In this document: piece after piece, positions 1 to 5,135 of the stretch | Layout of the letters: each line of letters begins with the position of its first letter | Numbering within the stretch: position 1 is the stretch's first letter | NCBI GenBank assembly: GCA_947259675.1 | Contig: CAMYNE010000562.1 | Location: 1 to 5,965 of the forward strand | Direction: 5' to 3' | Length of the DNA: 5,965 bases | Origin: an uncultured Pirellulaceae bacterium | GTDB taxonomy: Bacteria; Planctomycetota; Planctomycetia; Pirellulales; Pirellulaceae | The notes under the pieces: generated by a model | What the model saw: the letters and a program-made list of their open reading frames with translations, nothing else | Databases searched by the model: none | What the model was told of the DNA's origin: nothing | Program-made: the position numbers and the translations under genes

Positions 1-66
1 GGGAAATCGGCGGACTATGGTGACAGGTTAATTCGTGTTTGCGGGACTAGGCTGAATCAAAAGAGC

Positions 67-1158
67 CTATGCTCGAACCCTTGGCTTTTTTCGTTTTCCG
101 CCATTGACGGCTTTGCCGCGGGTGAAGCTTCGACTGTTGTTTTTCTTGGCGCTACGCGCCTTATCGTTTGGGGGACATTTACCCTTGCGACGCGGGCGTG
201 ATTCGTCATGTTCTTTACTAGCCAAACGCAAACGAAGCGGCTTGCCAGCGACCCTCGTGATCTGCAGGGTTTCGAAAGTTTCTTTGGGCATGCTTTTGGG
301 TAAGTCGATCGTACTGAACGAGCCGTGGATCTTGATGGGGCCGATTTGGCTGCCTTCAATACCAGCTTCGTTCGCGACTGCACCAACGATATTGCCTGGT
401 CTTACACCGTCATGTCGGCCGACGTCAATTCGGTAACGACTCATACCAGCTTCAGGCGGACCCAATTCCCGCTCATTGCTTTTGCCGTTGCGACGGGGAC
501 GATCCGATGAGTTTCGGTCGAAACGGTCGCGCCCTTTTCTTCCACCACGACCAGTGTCGCGTTCGAATGCTCGCCGAGGCTGATTTTTCATCAAAAATGA
601 CTGGCCCCGTTGCCCGATCTGGGCCAGGGCTGCAGCGATCGTCAGCATCGGTTCGCCTGTTTCCTCTGCGTACGCCGCAATCATCTCTTTGAATATCTTC
701 AAGTCTTGTTGGGCCGTTACATCGGTGATGCGTTGTTTAAATTGCTTGACGCGTATCGCATTCATGTCATCTACCGAGGGTGGCTGGACAATTTCGATTG
801 GCTGTTTCGTCGCCTTTTCGATTAGCCGCAGTTTGCTGCGTTGAGTTTTTGTCAAAAAGATAATCGCTTCACCTTTACGTCCGGCTCGCCCGGTACGACC
901 GACGCGGTGGATGTACGATTCGCTTCCTTCAGGTAAGTCAAAATTAAATACGTGGCTAACGCGAGTTACATCCAGGCCACGAGCCGCGACGTCGGTTGCG
1001 ACCAGAATGTTCAGGCGACCCGCCTTGAGCTGTTCGATTGTTCGCTCGCGCGTTTTCTGTGGCATATCGCCGTTGATGGCGCTGACCGAGAGCCCTTTTC
1101 GGCTCAGTTGCTCGGCGACTGTGATGGTCGCATCCTTGGTCCTTGTAAAGACAATCAC
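67..1158 (-). CDS. deaD: DEAD-box helicase, C-terminal fragment (RecA domain 2 + DbpA RNA-binding domain)
   Basis: Second half of the helicase in a different frame. The nominal start at 1158 is a GTG (valine) inside the conserved motif IV strand. The recognisable sequence begins about 7 codons earlier at EVEETDG, so this is not a genuine start. Visible: motif IV VFTRT (residues 3-7), motif V ATDVAARGLDV (54-64), motif VI HRVGRTGRAG (84-93) with the arginine finger, a helical dimerisation-like stretch (about 130-190), an Arg/Asp-rich RGG-like linker (195-235), a DbpA-type RNA-binding fold (about 239-313, RYRIDVGRHDGV through the IKIHGSFSTIDLP strand) and a Lys/Arg-rich tail (318-363). The DbpA domain separates DeaD/CsdA from the shorter RhlE and SrmB helicases. 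It ends at TAG 67-69. Confidence 0.85.
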   Translation of the reverse strand: MIVFTRTKDATITVAEQLSRKGLSVSAINGDMPQKTRERTIEQLKAGRLNILVATDVAARGLDVTRVSHVFNFDLPEGSESYIHRVGRTGRAGRKGEAIIFLTKTQRSKLRLIEKATKQPIEIVQPPSVDDMNAIRVKQFKQRITDVTAQQDLKIFKEMIAAYAEETGEPMLTIAAALAQIGQRGQSFLMKNQPRRAFERDTGRGGRKGRDRFDRNSSDRPRRNGKSNERELGPPEAGMSRYRIDVGRHDGVRPGNIVGAVANEAGIEGSQIGPIKIHGSFSTIDLPKSMPKETFETLQITRVAGKPLRLRLASKEHDESRPRRKGKCPPNDKARSAKKNNSRSFTRGKAVNGGKRKKPRVRA

Positions 1159-2047
1159 TCCATCGGTTTCTTCGACTTCTCGTTTTCGTTTTGATCGTGA
1201 TTTTGACCGGATCTTTCAAGTACGTCTGCGCGATTGTGCGAATCGGGCCAGGAATCGTTGCCGAGAAAAGTGCAATTTGTCGTTGGCCGGGCGTTTGCTC
1301 AAGCACAAACTGCACATCTTCCAGGAAACCCATGTTCAACATCTCGTCAGCTTCGTCCAGCACCAGGCATTCGATTGCACTGAGGTCAAGCGTTCCTCGT
1401 TTGATGTGATCGATCACGCGACCGGGAGTCCCAACAACGACTTCCACACCGCGTCGTAATTGTTTGAACTGCGCGTCGTAGTCCTGTCCGCCATAGATCG
1501 CGACGACGTTAAAGCGAGACAAACAAGCCCCATAAGTTGAAAACGACTTGGCGACTTGAATTGCCAACTCGCGGGTCGGAGTGAGGACCAGCACTTGTGG
1601 CTTCCGCTGACCGGGTTTGATTCGGGAAAGGATAGGCAACGCAAAAGCTGCTGTTTTCCCGGTACCGGTTTGCGACTGAGCCAACAGGTCACGGCCGTCA
1701 AGCATTTGTGGGATGATCTTTGTTTGAATCTCGGTCGGATGTTCGTAACCCGCCTGTTTCACCGCTCGCTGCACTTCTTGACTTAACGACAACTCGCTAA
1801 AGGTAGGATCGGTATTCGGTTTGTCTCGAAAAGACTTGGCTTCGACAAATACCGTTTCAGCAAATCCAGCAGTTTCGACAACGGTATCCAATTGGGTTGG
1901 CTCAGTTTCAAAACTAAGGCTTTTCTGTTCAGGTGATGTGTCAACTGAAACCAATTCAGACTCAGAATCTCTGGTGGAAATTTGGTCAAAGTTTGGTAGC
2001 AGCGGAGCTGAATCGAGGATTGGATCTTGGGAATTGCTGTCCGACAT
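956..2047 (-). CDS. deaD: DEAD-box helicase, N-terminal fragment (RecA domain 1)
   Basis: Carries the complete ATPase half of the helicase. Residues 1-80 are an acidic, Ser/Thr/Glu-rich extension. The core then shows the Q motif (F83, PTEIQ 104-108), motif I/Walker A AQSQTGTGKT (123-132) for ATP, motif Ia PTREL (157-161), GG (187-188), motif Ib TPGR (207-210), motif II DEAD (231-234) for Mg-ATP hydrolysis and motif III SAT (262-264) coupling hydrolysis to unwinding. Sense ends at about residue 289. The following ~74 residues, beginning RSRRNRW, are out-of-frame reading through the second half and should not be treated as protein. If expressed, this piece lacks domain 2 and could not unwind RNA. 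The start is ATG 2047, preceded by a purine-rich GGAAGAAATA. Confidence 0.85.
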   Translation of the reverse strand: MSDSNSQDPILDSAPLLPNFDQISTRDSESELVSVDTSPEQKSLSFETEPTQLDTVVETAGFAETVFVEAKSFRDKPNTDPTFSELSLSQEVQRAVKQAGYEHPTEIQTKIIPQMLDGRDLLAQSQTGTGKTAAFALPILSRIKPGQRKPQVLVLTPTRELAIQVAKSFSTYGACLSRFNVVAIYGGQDYDAQFKQLRRGVEVVVGTPGRVIDHIKRGTLDLSAIECLVLDEADEMLNMGFLEDVQFVLEQTPGQRQIALFSATIPGPIRTIAQTYLKDPVKITIKTKTRSRRNRWSDCLYKDQGCDHHSRRATEPKRALGQRHQRRYATENARANNRTAQGGSPEHSGRNRRRGSWPGCNSR

Positions 2048-2385
2048 TATTTCTTCCGGTAAAGGGGGTGTTCACTGCGATCATTCGAAAACGCAGCGTT
2101 CGCGCGAGCTTTGAAAAGCCGAACAGAATTCGACGATGGGCGTACGCATCAATTTCTAAAAACACAGATTTGCGACGCCGCTTCGTTCACATGGGAATTC
2201 TCGAATCCGGTAGATGACCGGTGAGAACATCTAGAAGACCTGTCGCGCTGAGCCTGGGTTTTGCCGAAATAGGGTGTCTGTATCGACACATCTTGACCGA
2301 CGAGTTCCGCATGATCTCGAAGCTGTGTTGACTTCGAAGGCTCATTGGAGACGACAGGCTACATCAAACAGCAGAGATTTGATAG

Positions 2386-2425
2386 GACAATAGGTCGCAA
2401 TAACGAGGTAATTGCGAAAATTGTC
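2386..2425. repeat. Nested inverted repeat / hairpin
   Basis: Outer arms GACAAT (2386-2391) and ATTGTC (2420-2425) enclose inner arms TCGCAAT (2395-2401) and ATTGCGA (2411-2417). The internal loop is 3/2 nt and the apical loop 9 nt, giving 13 Watson-Crick pairs. There is no long T-run on either side, so it is not a classical terminator. It could be an operator or a structured part of the helicase leader on the minus strand. A weaker hairpin, ATCAAA/TTTGAT (2363-2383), lies immediately before it. Confidence 0.5.
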
Positions 2426-2514
2426 GTTTAACGTAGCGCCGTGCAATTATCTTGCCCAGAAGGGACTTCTTCCGCTTTGCAGACCGAACTCTCAGCGTTT
2501 TGACGCGCTTGTTC

Positions 2515-2531
2515 TGTCAATTGACTTGACA
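2515..2531. repeat. Overlapping palindromes, possible operator
   Basis: TGTCAA (2515-2520) and TTGACA (2526-2531) form an inverted repeat around TTGAC. The 10-bp perfect palindrome GTCAATTGAC (2516-2525) overlaps it. The right arm is an exact consensus -35 hexamer, so a protein bound here would cover the putative retron promoter. The palindromes are visible in the sequence; the operator role is inferred. Confidence 0.35.
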
Positions 2532-2554
2532 TTCGTTGGCCCCAATTCGAAATT
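2526..2554 (+). promoter_or_regulatory. Putative sigma70-type promoter for the retron
   Basis: TTGACA (2526-2531) matches the -35 consensus exactly. With a 17-nt spacer the -10 would be GAAATT (2549-2554), a weak 3/6 match. Transcription would then start close to 2561, which is exactly where the a1 arm of the ncRNA begins. A small dyad CAATT-CGA-AATTG (2543-2555) covers the -10. The positional fit supports the call, but the poor -10 keeps it tentative. Confidence 0.35.
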
Positions 2555-2560
2555 GAATAA

Positions 2561-2570
2561 GCGACCACCG
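2561..2570 (+). repeat. Retron a1 arm
   Basis: GCGACCACCG, the exact reverse complement of 2718-2727. In retrons the a1/a2 duplex joins the 5' and 3' ends of the ncRNA and is required for priming. TTTT (2571-2574) can extend the duplex against GAAG (2714-2717) through two A-U and two G-U pairs, but this competes with the msd base. Confidence 0.72.
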
Positions 2571-2580
2571 TTTTCAAGTG

Positions 2581-2611
2581 GGTGAATGTGTTGGATTCCA
2601 ATGAATTCACC
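2581..2611 (+). other. msr stem-loop 1
   Basis: GGTGAAT (2581-2587) pairs with ATTCACC (2605-2611). Then come one G/A mismatch, two G-U pairs and TTGG (2591-2594) with CCAA (2598-2601), closing a 3-nt ATT loop. A 13-pair stem with a trinucleotide loop is typical of msr hairpins that bind the retron RT. Confidence 0.65.
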
Positions 2612-2612
2612 T

Positions 2613-2631
2613 CTTTGGGGTAACCCCAAGG
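2613..2631 (+). other. msr stem-loop 2
   Basis: CTTTGGGG (2613-2620) pairs with CCCCAAGG (2624-2631), giving 8 pairs with one T-G wobble and a 3-nt TAA loop. It abuts stem-loop 1 with a single-base gap. Two consecutive trinucleotide-loop hairpins are a common msr arrangement. No T-tract follows, which argues against a terminator. Confidence 0.65.
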
Positions 2632-2649
2632 CATCGTATTACCAAGCCA

Positions 2650-2717
2650 CTTCAGGTCGTGAAAAATAGTGCGCCTACCGACGCACGTCCTTTCACGTTT
2701 GGCAAGACTAGTTGAAG
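2650..2717 (+). other. msd long hairpin (cDNA template)
   Basis: Three coaxial helices: CTTCA (2650-2654) with TGAAG (2713-2717), CGTGAAA (2658-2664) with TTTCACG (2691-2697), and GTGCG (2669-2673) with CGCAC (2682-2686). There is a symmetric 4/4 internal loop and an 8-nt apical loop. The 3'-side bulge between the first two helices is large (15 nt against 3). This region would be copied into msDNA of roughly 60-80 nt. ACCA (2641-2644) can also pair with TGGT (2721-2724), but this competes with the stronger a1/a2 duplex. Confidence 0.6.
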
Positions 2718-2727
2718 CGGTGGTCGC
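2718..2727 (+). repeat. Retron a2 arm
   Basis: CGGTGGTCGC, pairing perfectly with a1 at 2561-2570. It follows the msd stem directly and precedes the RT ribosome-binding site, the canonical placement of a2 in retrons. Confidence 0.72.
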
Positions 2728-2735
2728 GTTTTCCT

Positions 2736-2740
2736 GGAGA
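2736..2740 (+). promoter_or_regulatory. Ribosome-binding site of the reverse transcriptase
   Basis: GGAGA, 5 nt before ATG 2746. An in-frame TGA at 2713-2715 blocks an earlier start, so this site fixes ATG 2746 as the RT start. Confidence 0.65.
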
Positions 2741-2745
2741 ACGGA

Positions 2746-3606
2746 ATGGCACGAGTTTCAATCGCACGTAGCGTTGCCGTTTCGTTTGCTGTCACTGAAA
2801 GTTGGTCTTCCGAGGAATTATCGGCTTCGGCCCATCGAATGTTTTCCTCGCCGCAGTATTGGCTACGGTCGCTGGCCGAGAGGGTTATCCAACAGTTTCC
2901 CGGACCGCCGCCGCTCGCCGTTTTGGAAAAATTCATTGCCACCGATAATGAGTTCCGATTGGCGGTCAAACTCAAAAATATTAAGTCGCTGCGGCTTGGC
3001 AAATTGTTGCGCGGTAAGCCGCTGGCGGCCGTCTTTTGGAAAACGCCGCCGATCAAAGATAGCAGGAGACTTGCCAAGTGGCTGGGACTGACAGATTGCG
3101 AGTTGGATTGGTTGGCGAATCTATCAATACCGCGAACGCAATCTGAGCCTTCGCGAACCCGGCACTACGTGTACACGTGGATTCGGAAAAGGTCGACGGG
3201 TCAGCGATTGATCGAGTCACCGAAAATCAGGCTGAAGCAGGTCCAGCGACAAATTTTACATGGATTACTTTCGCAAATTCCGCCTCATCCGGCGGTCAAC
3301 GGGTTCTGTGCAGGACGTAATGTGCTTACCTATGTTGAACCCCATATGGCCAAGCCGTTTTGTTTGAAGATGGATTTGAAGGACTTCTTTCCTTCGATCC
3401 AATTCGGTCGAGTTCAAGGATTGTTTCGGTCGGCAGGATATTCATACTGGCGCGTCAGAAATTTCGCGTTTATACATGCCTCGGCATCTTCCTCAAGGAG
3501 CCCCGACATCTCCGGCGATCGCAAATTTGATTGCCTATCGGTTCGACGCCAGACTAACTGGCCTGGCCGAGTGGATCGGCGCCAGCTATACCCGGTACGC
3601 CGATGA
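2746..3606 (+). CDS. Retron-type reverse transcriptase, N-terminal fragment
   Basis: Residues 1-100 form a mostly helical N-terminal region without a domain I recognise. LAKWLGLTDCELDWLAN (109-125) matches the pre-RT element of Mx162-like retron RTs (LAxxLGLxxxxLxWFA). RHYVYTWIRKRS (139-150) and RLIESPKIRLKQVQRQIL (154-171) are motifs 0/1. HPAVNGFCAGRN (181-192) is motif 2. YVEPH (196-200) occupies the retron NAxxH position, keeping only the histidine. KMDLKDFFPSI (208-218) is motif 3/A with the metal-binding D210. Sense ends at about GYSY (231-234); the remaining ~50 residues are out-of-frame. ATG 2746 has a good GGAGA, and an in-frame stop at 2713 rules out earlier starts. Alone, this piece lacks YADD and cannot polymerise. 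Confidence 0.85.
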   Translation: MARVSIARSVAVSFAVTESWSSEELSASAHRMFSSPQYWLRSLAERVIQQFPGPPPLAVLEKFIATDNEFRLAVKLKNIKSLRLGKLLRGKPLAAVFWKTPPIKDSRRLAKWLGLTDCELDWLANLSIPRTQSEPSRTRHYVYTWIRKRSTGQRLIESPKIRLKQVQRQILHGLLSQIPPHPAVNGFCAGRNVLTYVEPHMAKPFCLKMDLKDFFPSIQFGRVQGLFRSAGYSYWRVRNFAFIHASASSSRSPDISGDRKFDCLSVRRQTNWPGRVDRRQLYPVRR

Positions 3607-4000
3607 TCTGTTGTTTTCAGGTGGATCGAAACTGGCGCGATCGGCAAAACGATTTGCTACTTCGGTCGCTGCGATTGCGATCGAAGAAGGGTTCCAGGTT
3701 CAGTTTCGCAAAACACGTTTCATGCACGCAGCTCAGCGCCAACAGGCTGCCGGAGTGGTTATCAACGAACGGACTAACCTGCCGCGGGCTGAGTTTGATC
3801 GGTTGAAGGCGATCCTGTTCAACTGTTTACGCTCTGGTCCGGAATCACAGAATCGAGAGGGTCATCCAAATTTTCGAGAGCACTTGCAAGGGCGAATTGA
3901 ATGGGCGAGTCAGCTGAATCCGAAGAAGGCTGAGAAGCTGCGAGCCATGTTTGCTCGGATCGAATGGACAGGGTCTGGTCATGCTGATGCACCTGGTTAG
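3476..4000 (+). CDS. Retron-type reverse transcriptase, C-terminal fragment
   Basis: LPQGAPTSPAIANL (residues 5-18) is motif 4/B, YTRYADD (38-44) motif 5/C with the two catalytic aspartates, EEGFQVQFRKTRFM (70-83) motif 6/D and AAGVVINERTNLPR (91-104) motif 7, in which canonical retrons have VTG. The thumb region that follows (105-165), with NCLRSGPESQNREGH and HLQGRIEWASQLNP, resembles other retron-like RTs and should bind the msr. The ATG at 3476 has no Shine-Dalgarno element and lies inside the conserved core, so it is not a real independent start. It ends at TAG 3998-4000. The 58 bases from there to the convergent SRPBCC gene show no strong terminator. Confidence 0.85.
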   Translation: MPRHLPQGAPTSPAIANLIAYRFDARLTGLAEWIGASYTRYADDLLFSGGSKLARSAKRFATSVAAIAIEEGFQVQFRKTRFMHAAQRQQAAGVVINERTNLPRAEFDRLKAILFNCLRSGPESQNREGHPNFREHLQGRIEWASQLNPKKAEKLRAMFARIEWTGSGHADAPG

Positions 4001-4058
4001 TAGACCGGAACGAGCCGTGTGCTGTTCGGGCACTATCAAACCGCCTATGCCGATTCGA

Positions 4059-4460
4059 CTAACCGGATTGAGCTTTTAAATAGGCTCGCCAAGGCGTCCA
4101 GTAGAACTTCTCCCAACCGTTTGTAACTCCATCGTAATCTTGTTGAGGGACGTCAACGTGGATCATATCAATTTGGCCTTCATCGCCCACCGTTGTGAAC
4201 TGGAGGATCAGAGTTGAATCGGGATCGTCTTCCTGAAAATTAACCGACCGCCAGGACTGAACGATCAAAGTCGGCTTGATCACTTCAAGGACTCTTCCAG
4301 ATAACATTCCGTCGAAGGCCTTGAACGGGACACCCGCCAATTCGTCAATGATGACAGGTGACCCGGTAATCGCTGCGTGCGCGTCGGCAGATAGATACAT
4401 TTCGTATAACTGTTCACCCGTTGCGGGTAATTTTATTGATTGCCTGATGACGGATCTCAT
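4059..4460 (-). CDS. SRPBCC / AHSA1-like domain protein
   Basis: A 133-residue START/Bet v1-fold protein of the activator-of-Hsp90-ATPase-like (AHSA1) group. Family features seen: SADAHAAITGSP (residues 25-36), the F-AFDG-LSG strand-turn (47-55), a LIVQSWRS core strand (64-72), DSTLILQF (80-87), and a C-terminal amphipathic helix containing GWEKFYWTPWRAYL (115-128), where GW and YWxPW are the usual closing motif. Such folds enclose a hydrophobic cavity; the ligand and true function are unknown, and the Hsp90 name refers to the fold only. No signal peptide is seen, so it is probably cytosolic. The length is normal and the gene looks intact. ATG 4460 lies 3 nt after the TAA of the upstream propeller gene, and the GGAATAAGAG before it overlaps that stop, suggesting translational coupling. 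It ends at TAG 4059-4061. Confidence 0.85.
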   Translation of the reverse strand: MRSVIRQSIKLPATGEQLYEMYLSADAHAAITGSPVIIDELAGVPFKAFDGMLSGRVLEVIKPTLIVQSWRSVNFQEDDPDSTLILQFTTVGDEGQIDMIHVDVPQQDYDGVTNGWEKFYWTPWRAYLKAQSG

Positions 4461-4463
4461 CTC

Positions 4464-5135
4464 TTATTCCGGCGAGCTGTTTTCAAAACAGAACAGACTA
4501 TTAGCGCCTCGAATCAGGATTTGGTTGCCAACAATCGCCGGTGTCGCATCGACCGGTTCACCGAGTTCATTAGTTGCCACAATATTGAGTTTCGGTCCGT
4601 GCTTGAGCACGATCGTATTTCCGTTGCGACCCGTCGCGTAGATGTGATCATTGGCGGCTACCATCGAAGAATACAATGTTCTGATTCCATCCAGTCGCGT
4701 CGCGTCAATCAGTATTTCTCCTGTTTTGGCATCGAGTGCCAATAAAGTTGGACTGCTTGTTTTTGTCGCATAAACCACGCCTTTGTAGAGCACGCCCGTT
4801 GGCACGTAGGGTCCGACCTCGCGCGAGCTCCAGATAATCTCGTCGCTTCCGGTTACATCGCCTTTGCTGTCCAGCGGAATTGCGAAACAAGCTGAACTTC
4901 GAAAACCGGTCATGCAGATCACCATGTCATCGAGAACCATCGGCGTTGGGATCGGATTACCAGTCTGCCCACCGCATTCCCAAATGATGGAGCCATCTGC
5001 CAAATCATAACTTCGAACGGTCGATGCATTCACGATGACTTGCACCTGGTCCTTGTACTTGACGATCAGTGGAGTCGCCCAGCCGGTTGCTGCGTCGCGA
5101 TCTTTTTTCCACTTCGTTTTGCCCGTTTTTGCGTC
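4464..5135 (-). other. C-terminal part of a PQQ/BamB-like beta-propeller protein
   Basis: About 223 residues made of repeated propeller blades. The repeat core LDAKTGE/MDAKTGK (residues 274-280 and 408-414) with a following aromatic strand is the PQQ-like blade signature, and SYDLADGSIIWECGG (316-330) is a third copy. Other planctomycete-style stretches are KKDRDAATGWATPLIV (284-299), YVPTGVLYKGVVYATK (384-399), LKHGPKLNIVATNEL (451-465) and ATPAIVGNQILIRG (471-484). Such proteins are usually exported and are often annotated as BamB-family or PQQ-binding-like; here no quinone or enzymatic role can be inferred. The signal peptide and early blades are missing because of the junction. It ends at TAA, 3 nt before the SRPBCC start, so the two genes probably form an operon. 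Confidence 0.8.

Larger units (their letters stand above)
67..2047 (-). pseudogene. deaD: DEAD-box RNA helicase, DeaD/CsdA type, frameshifted with internal deletion
   Basis: ATP-dependent RNA helicase that would unwind structured RNA in ribosome assembly, mRNA decay and cold adaptation. The order is Q motif, RecA-like domain 1, RecA-like domain 2, DbpA-type RNA-binding domain, basic tail, which is the DeaD/CsdA architecture. Two reading frames are needed. The first, from ATG 2047, is sensible to about 1181 (ending KITIKTKT). The second is sensible from about 1179 (starting EVEETDGVIVFTRTK). E. coli DeaD, recalled from memory, has about 25 further residues between these points, so roughly 74-80 bases seem missing and the net loss has phase 3k+2. 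Without the break the protein would be about 680 residues, slightly longer than E. coli DeaD because of an acidic, low-complexity N-terminal extension. A GGAAG element lies just upstream of ATG 2047. Either a real pseudogene or an assembly error; the sequence alone cannot say which. Confidence 0.85.
2048..2554. other. Gene-free region between divergent helicase and retron
   Basis: No convincing gene is present; the few open frames show no family-like sequence. The stretch must hold the helicase promoter and 5' leader (minus strand) and the retron promoter (plus strand). Dyads seen: AACGC-A-GCGTT at 2090-2100, GCTTT-GA-AAAGC at 2109-2120 (approximate ends), TAGATG/CATCTA at 2211-2233, TCGAAG/CTTCGA at 2317-2337, ATCAAA/TTTGAT at 2363-2383, a nested hairpin at 2386-2425 and overlapping palindromes at 2515-2531. 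I could not assign a clear -10/-35 pair for the helicase. Long structured leaders are known for cold-inducible DEAD-box helicase mRNAs, so some of these dyads may lie in its 5' UTR; that is inference. Confidence 0.6.
2555..2733 (+). ncRNA. Candidate retron msr-msd ncRNA
   Basis: Template and primer RNA for the adjacent reverse transcriptase, recognised by architecture rather than sequence identity. A perfect 10-bp inverted repeat, GCGACCACCG (2561-2570, a1) and CGGTGGTCGC (2718-2727, a2), closes the structure. Interrupted pairing extends outward to 2555/2733, and G-U/A-U pairs extend inward to 2574/2714. Inside, in retron order, come two 3-nt-loop hairpins (2581-2611 and 2613-2631, msr) and one long hairpin (2650-2717, msd). 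G2578, in AAGT just after a1 and before the first hairpin, sits where the 2'-branching guanosine is expected. The core of about 167 nt is a normal retron size, and a2 ends 18 nt before the RT start codon, as usual for retrons. Sequence comparison or covariation was not available. An unrelated structured leader is the main alternative. Confidence 0.72.
2746..4000 (+). pseudogene. Retron-type reverse transcriptase, frameshifted with probable internal deletion
   Basis: RNA-dependent DNA polymerase that would copy the msd of the ncRNA just upstream. The N-terminal half (2746 to about 3447) and C-terminal half (from about 3476) are in different frames. The break falls between motif 3 (KMDLKDFFPSI) and motif 4 (LPQGAPTSP). 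Only 40 bases separate the AGY at the end of the motif 3 region from RHLPQG. Related RTs recalled from memory, such as Mx162, have about 33 residues there, and others have more. So roughly 50-100 bases appear lost, with net phase 3k+2. All catalytic aspartates (motif A D210, and the YADD pair) are still encoded across the two frames. LPQGAPTSP and YTRYADD point to retrons rather than group II introns, which typically have TPQGG at motif 4. No maturase X or HNH domain follows. Confidence 0.85.

Noticed and set aside
50..67. GGCT...AGCC dyad downstream of the helicase stop as a terminator.
   Set aside because: Only 4 pairs with a 10-nt loop and no T-tract in the minus-strand direction.
1160..1200. 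Programmed frameshift in the helicase at the A-rich AAAACGAAAACG stretch.
   Set aside because: About 25 conserved residues are missing as well, which recoding would not explain.
911..1459. A 182-residue plus-strand open frame antisense to the helicase.
   Set aside because: It is a shadow of the conserved helicase coding strand and has no recognisable motifs.
2613..2631. GC-rich hairpin read as a rho-independent terminator.
   Set aside because: It is not followed by a T-tract and lies within a larger closed structure, so an msr stem fits better.
2669..3091. A 140-residue open frame on the plus strand starting inside the msd.
   Set aside because: It overlaps the RT in another frame, has no family-like sequence, and its composition is that of a shadow frame.
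3442..3490. Programmed ribosomal frameshifting joining the two RT frames.
   Set aside because: Residues expected between motifs 3 and 4 are missing, so a frameshift alone would not restore the protein. No slippery heptamer was apparent to me.
4009..4033. GAGCCGTGTGC followed by GCAC after the RT stop resembles the 5' half of a group II intron domain V.
   Set aside because: The 3' strand needed to pair with GAGCCGT (a CGGTTC-like segment) is absent, and the RT has retron motifs with no maturase domain. Chance resemblance is more likely.
4019..4033. GTGC/GCAC hairpin between the convergent RT and SRPBCC genes as a bidirectional terminator.
   Set aside because: The stem is 4-5 pairs and no T-run follows on either strand.
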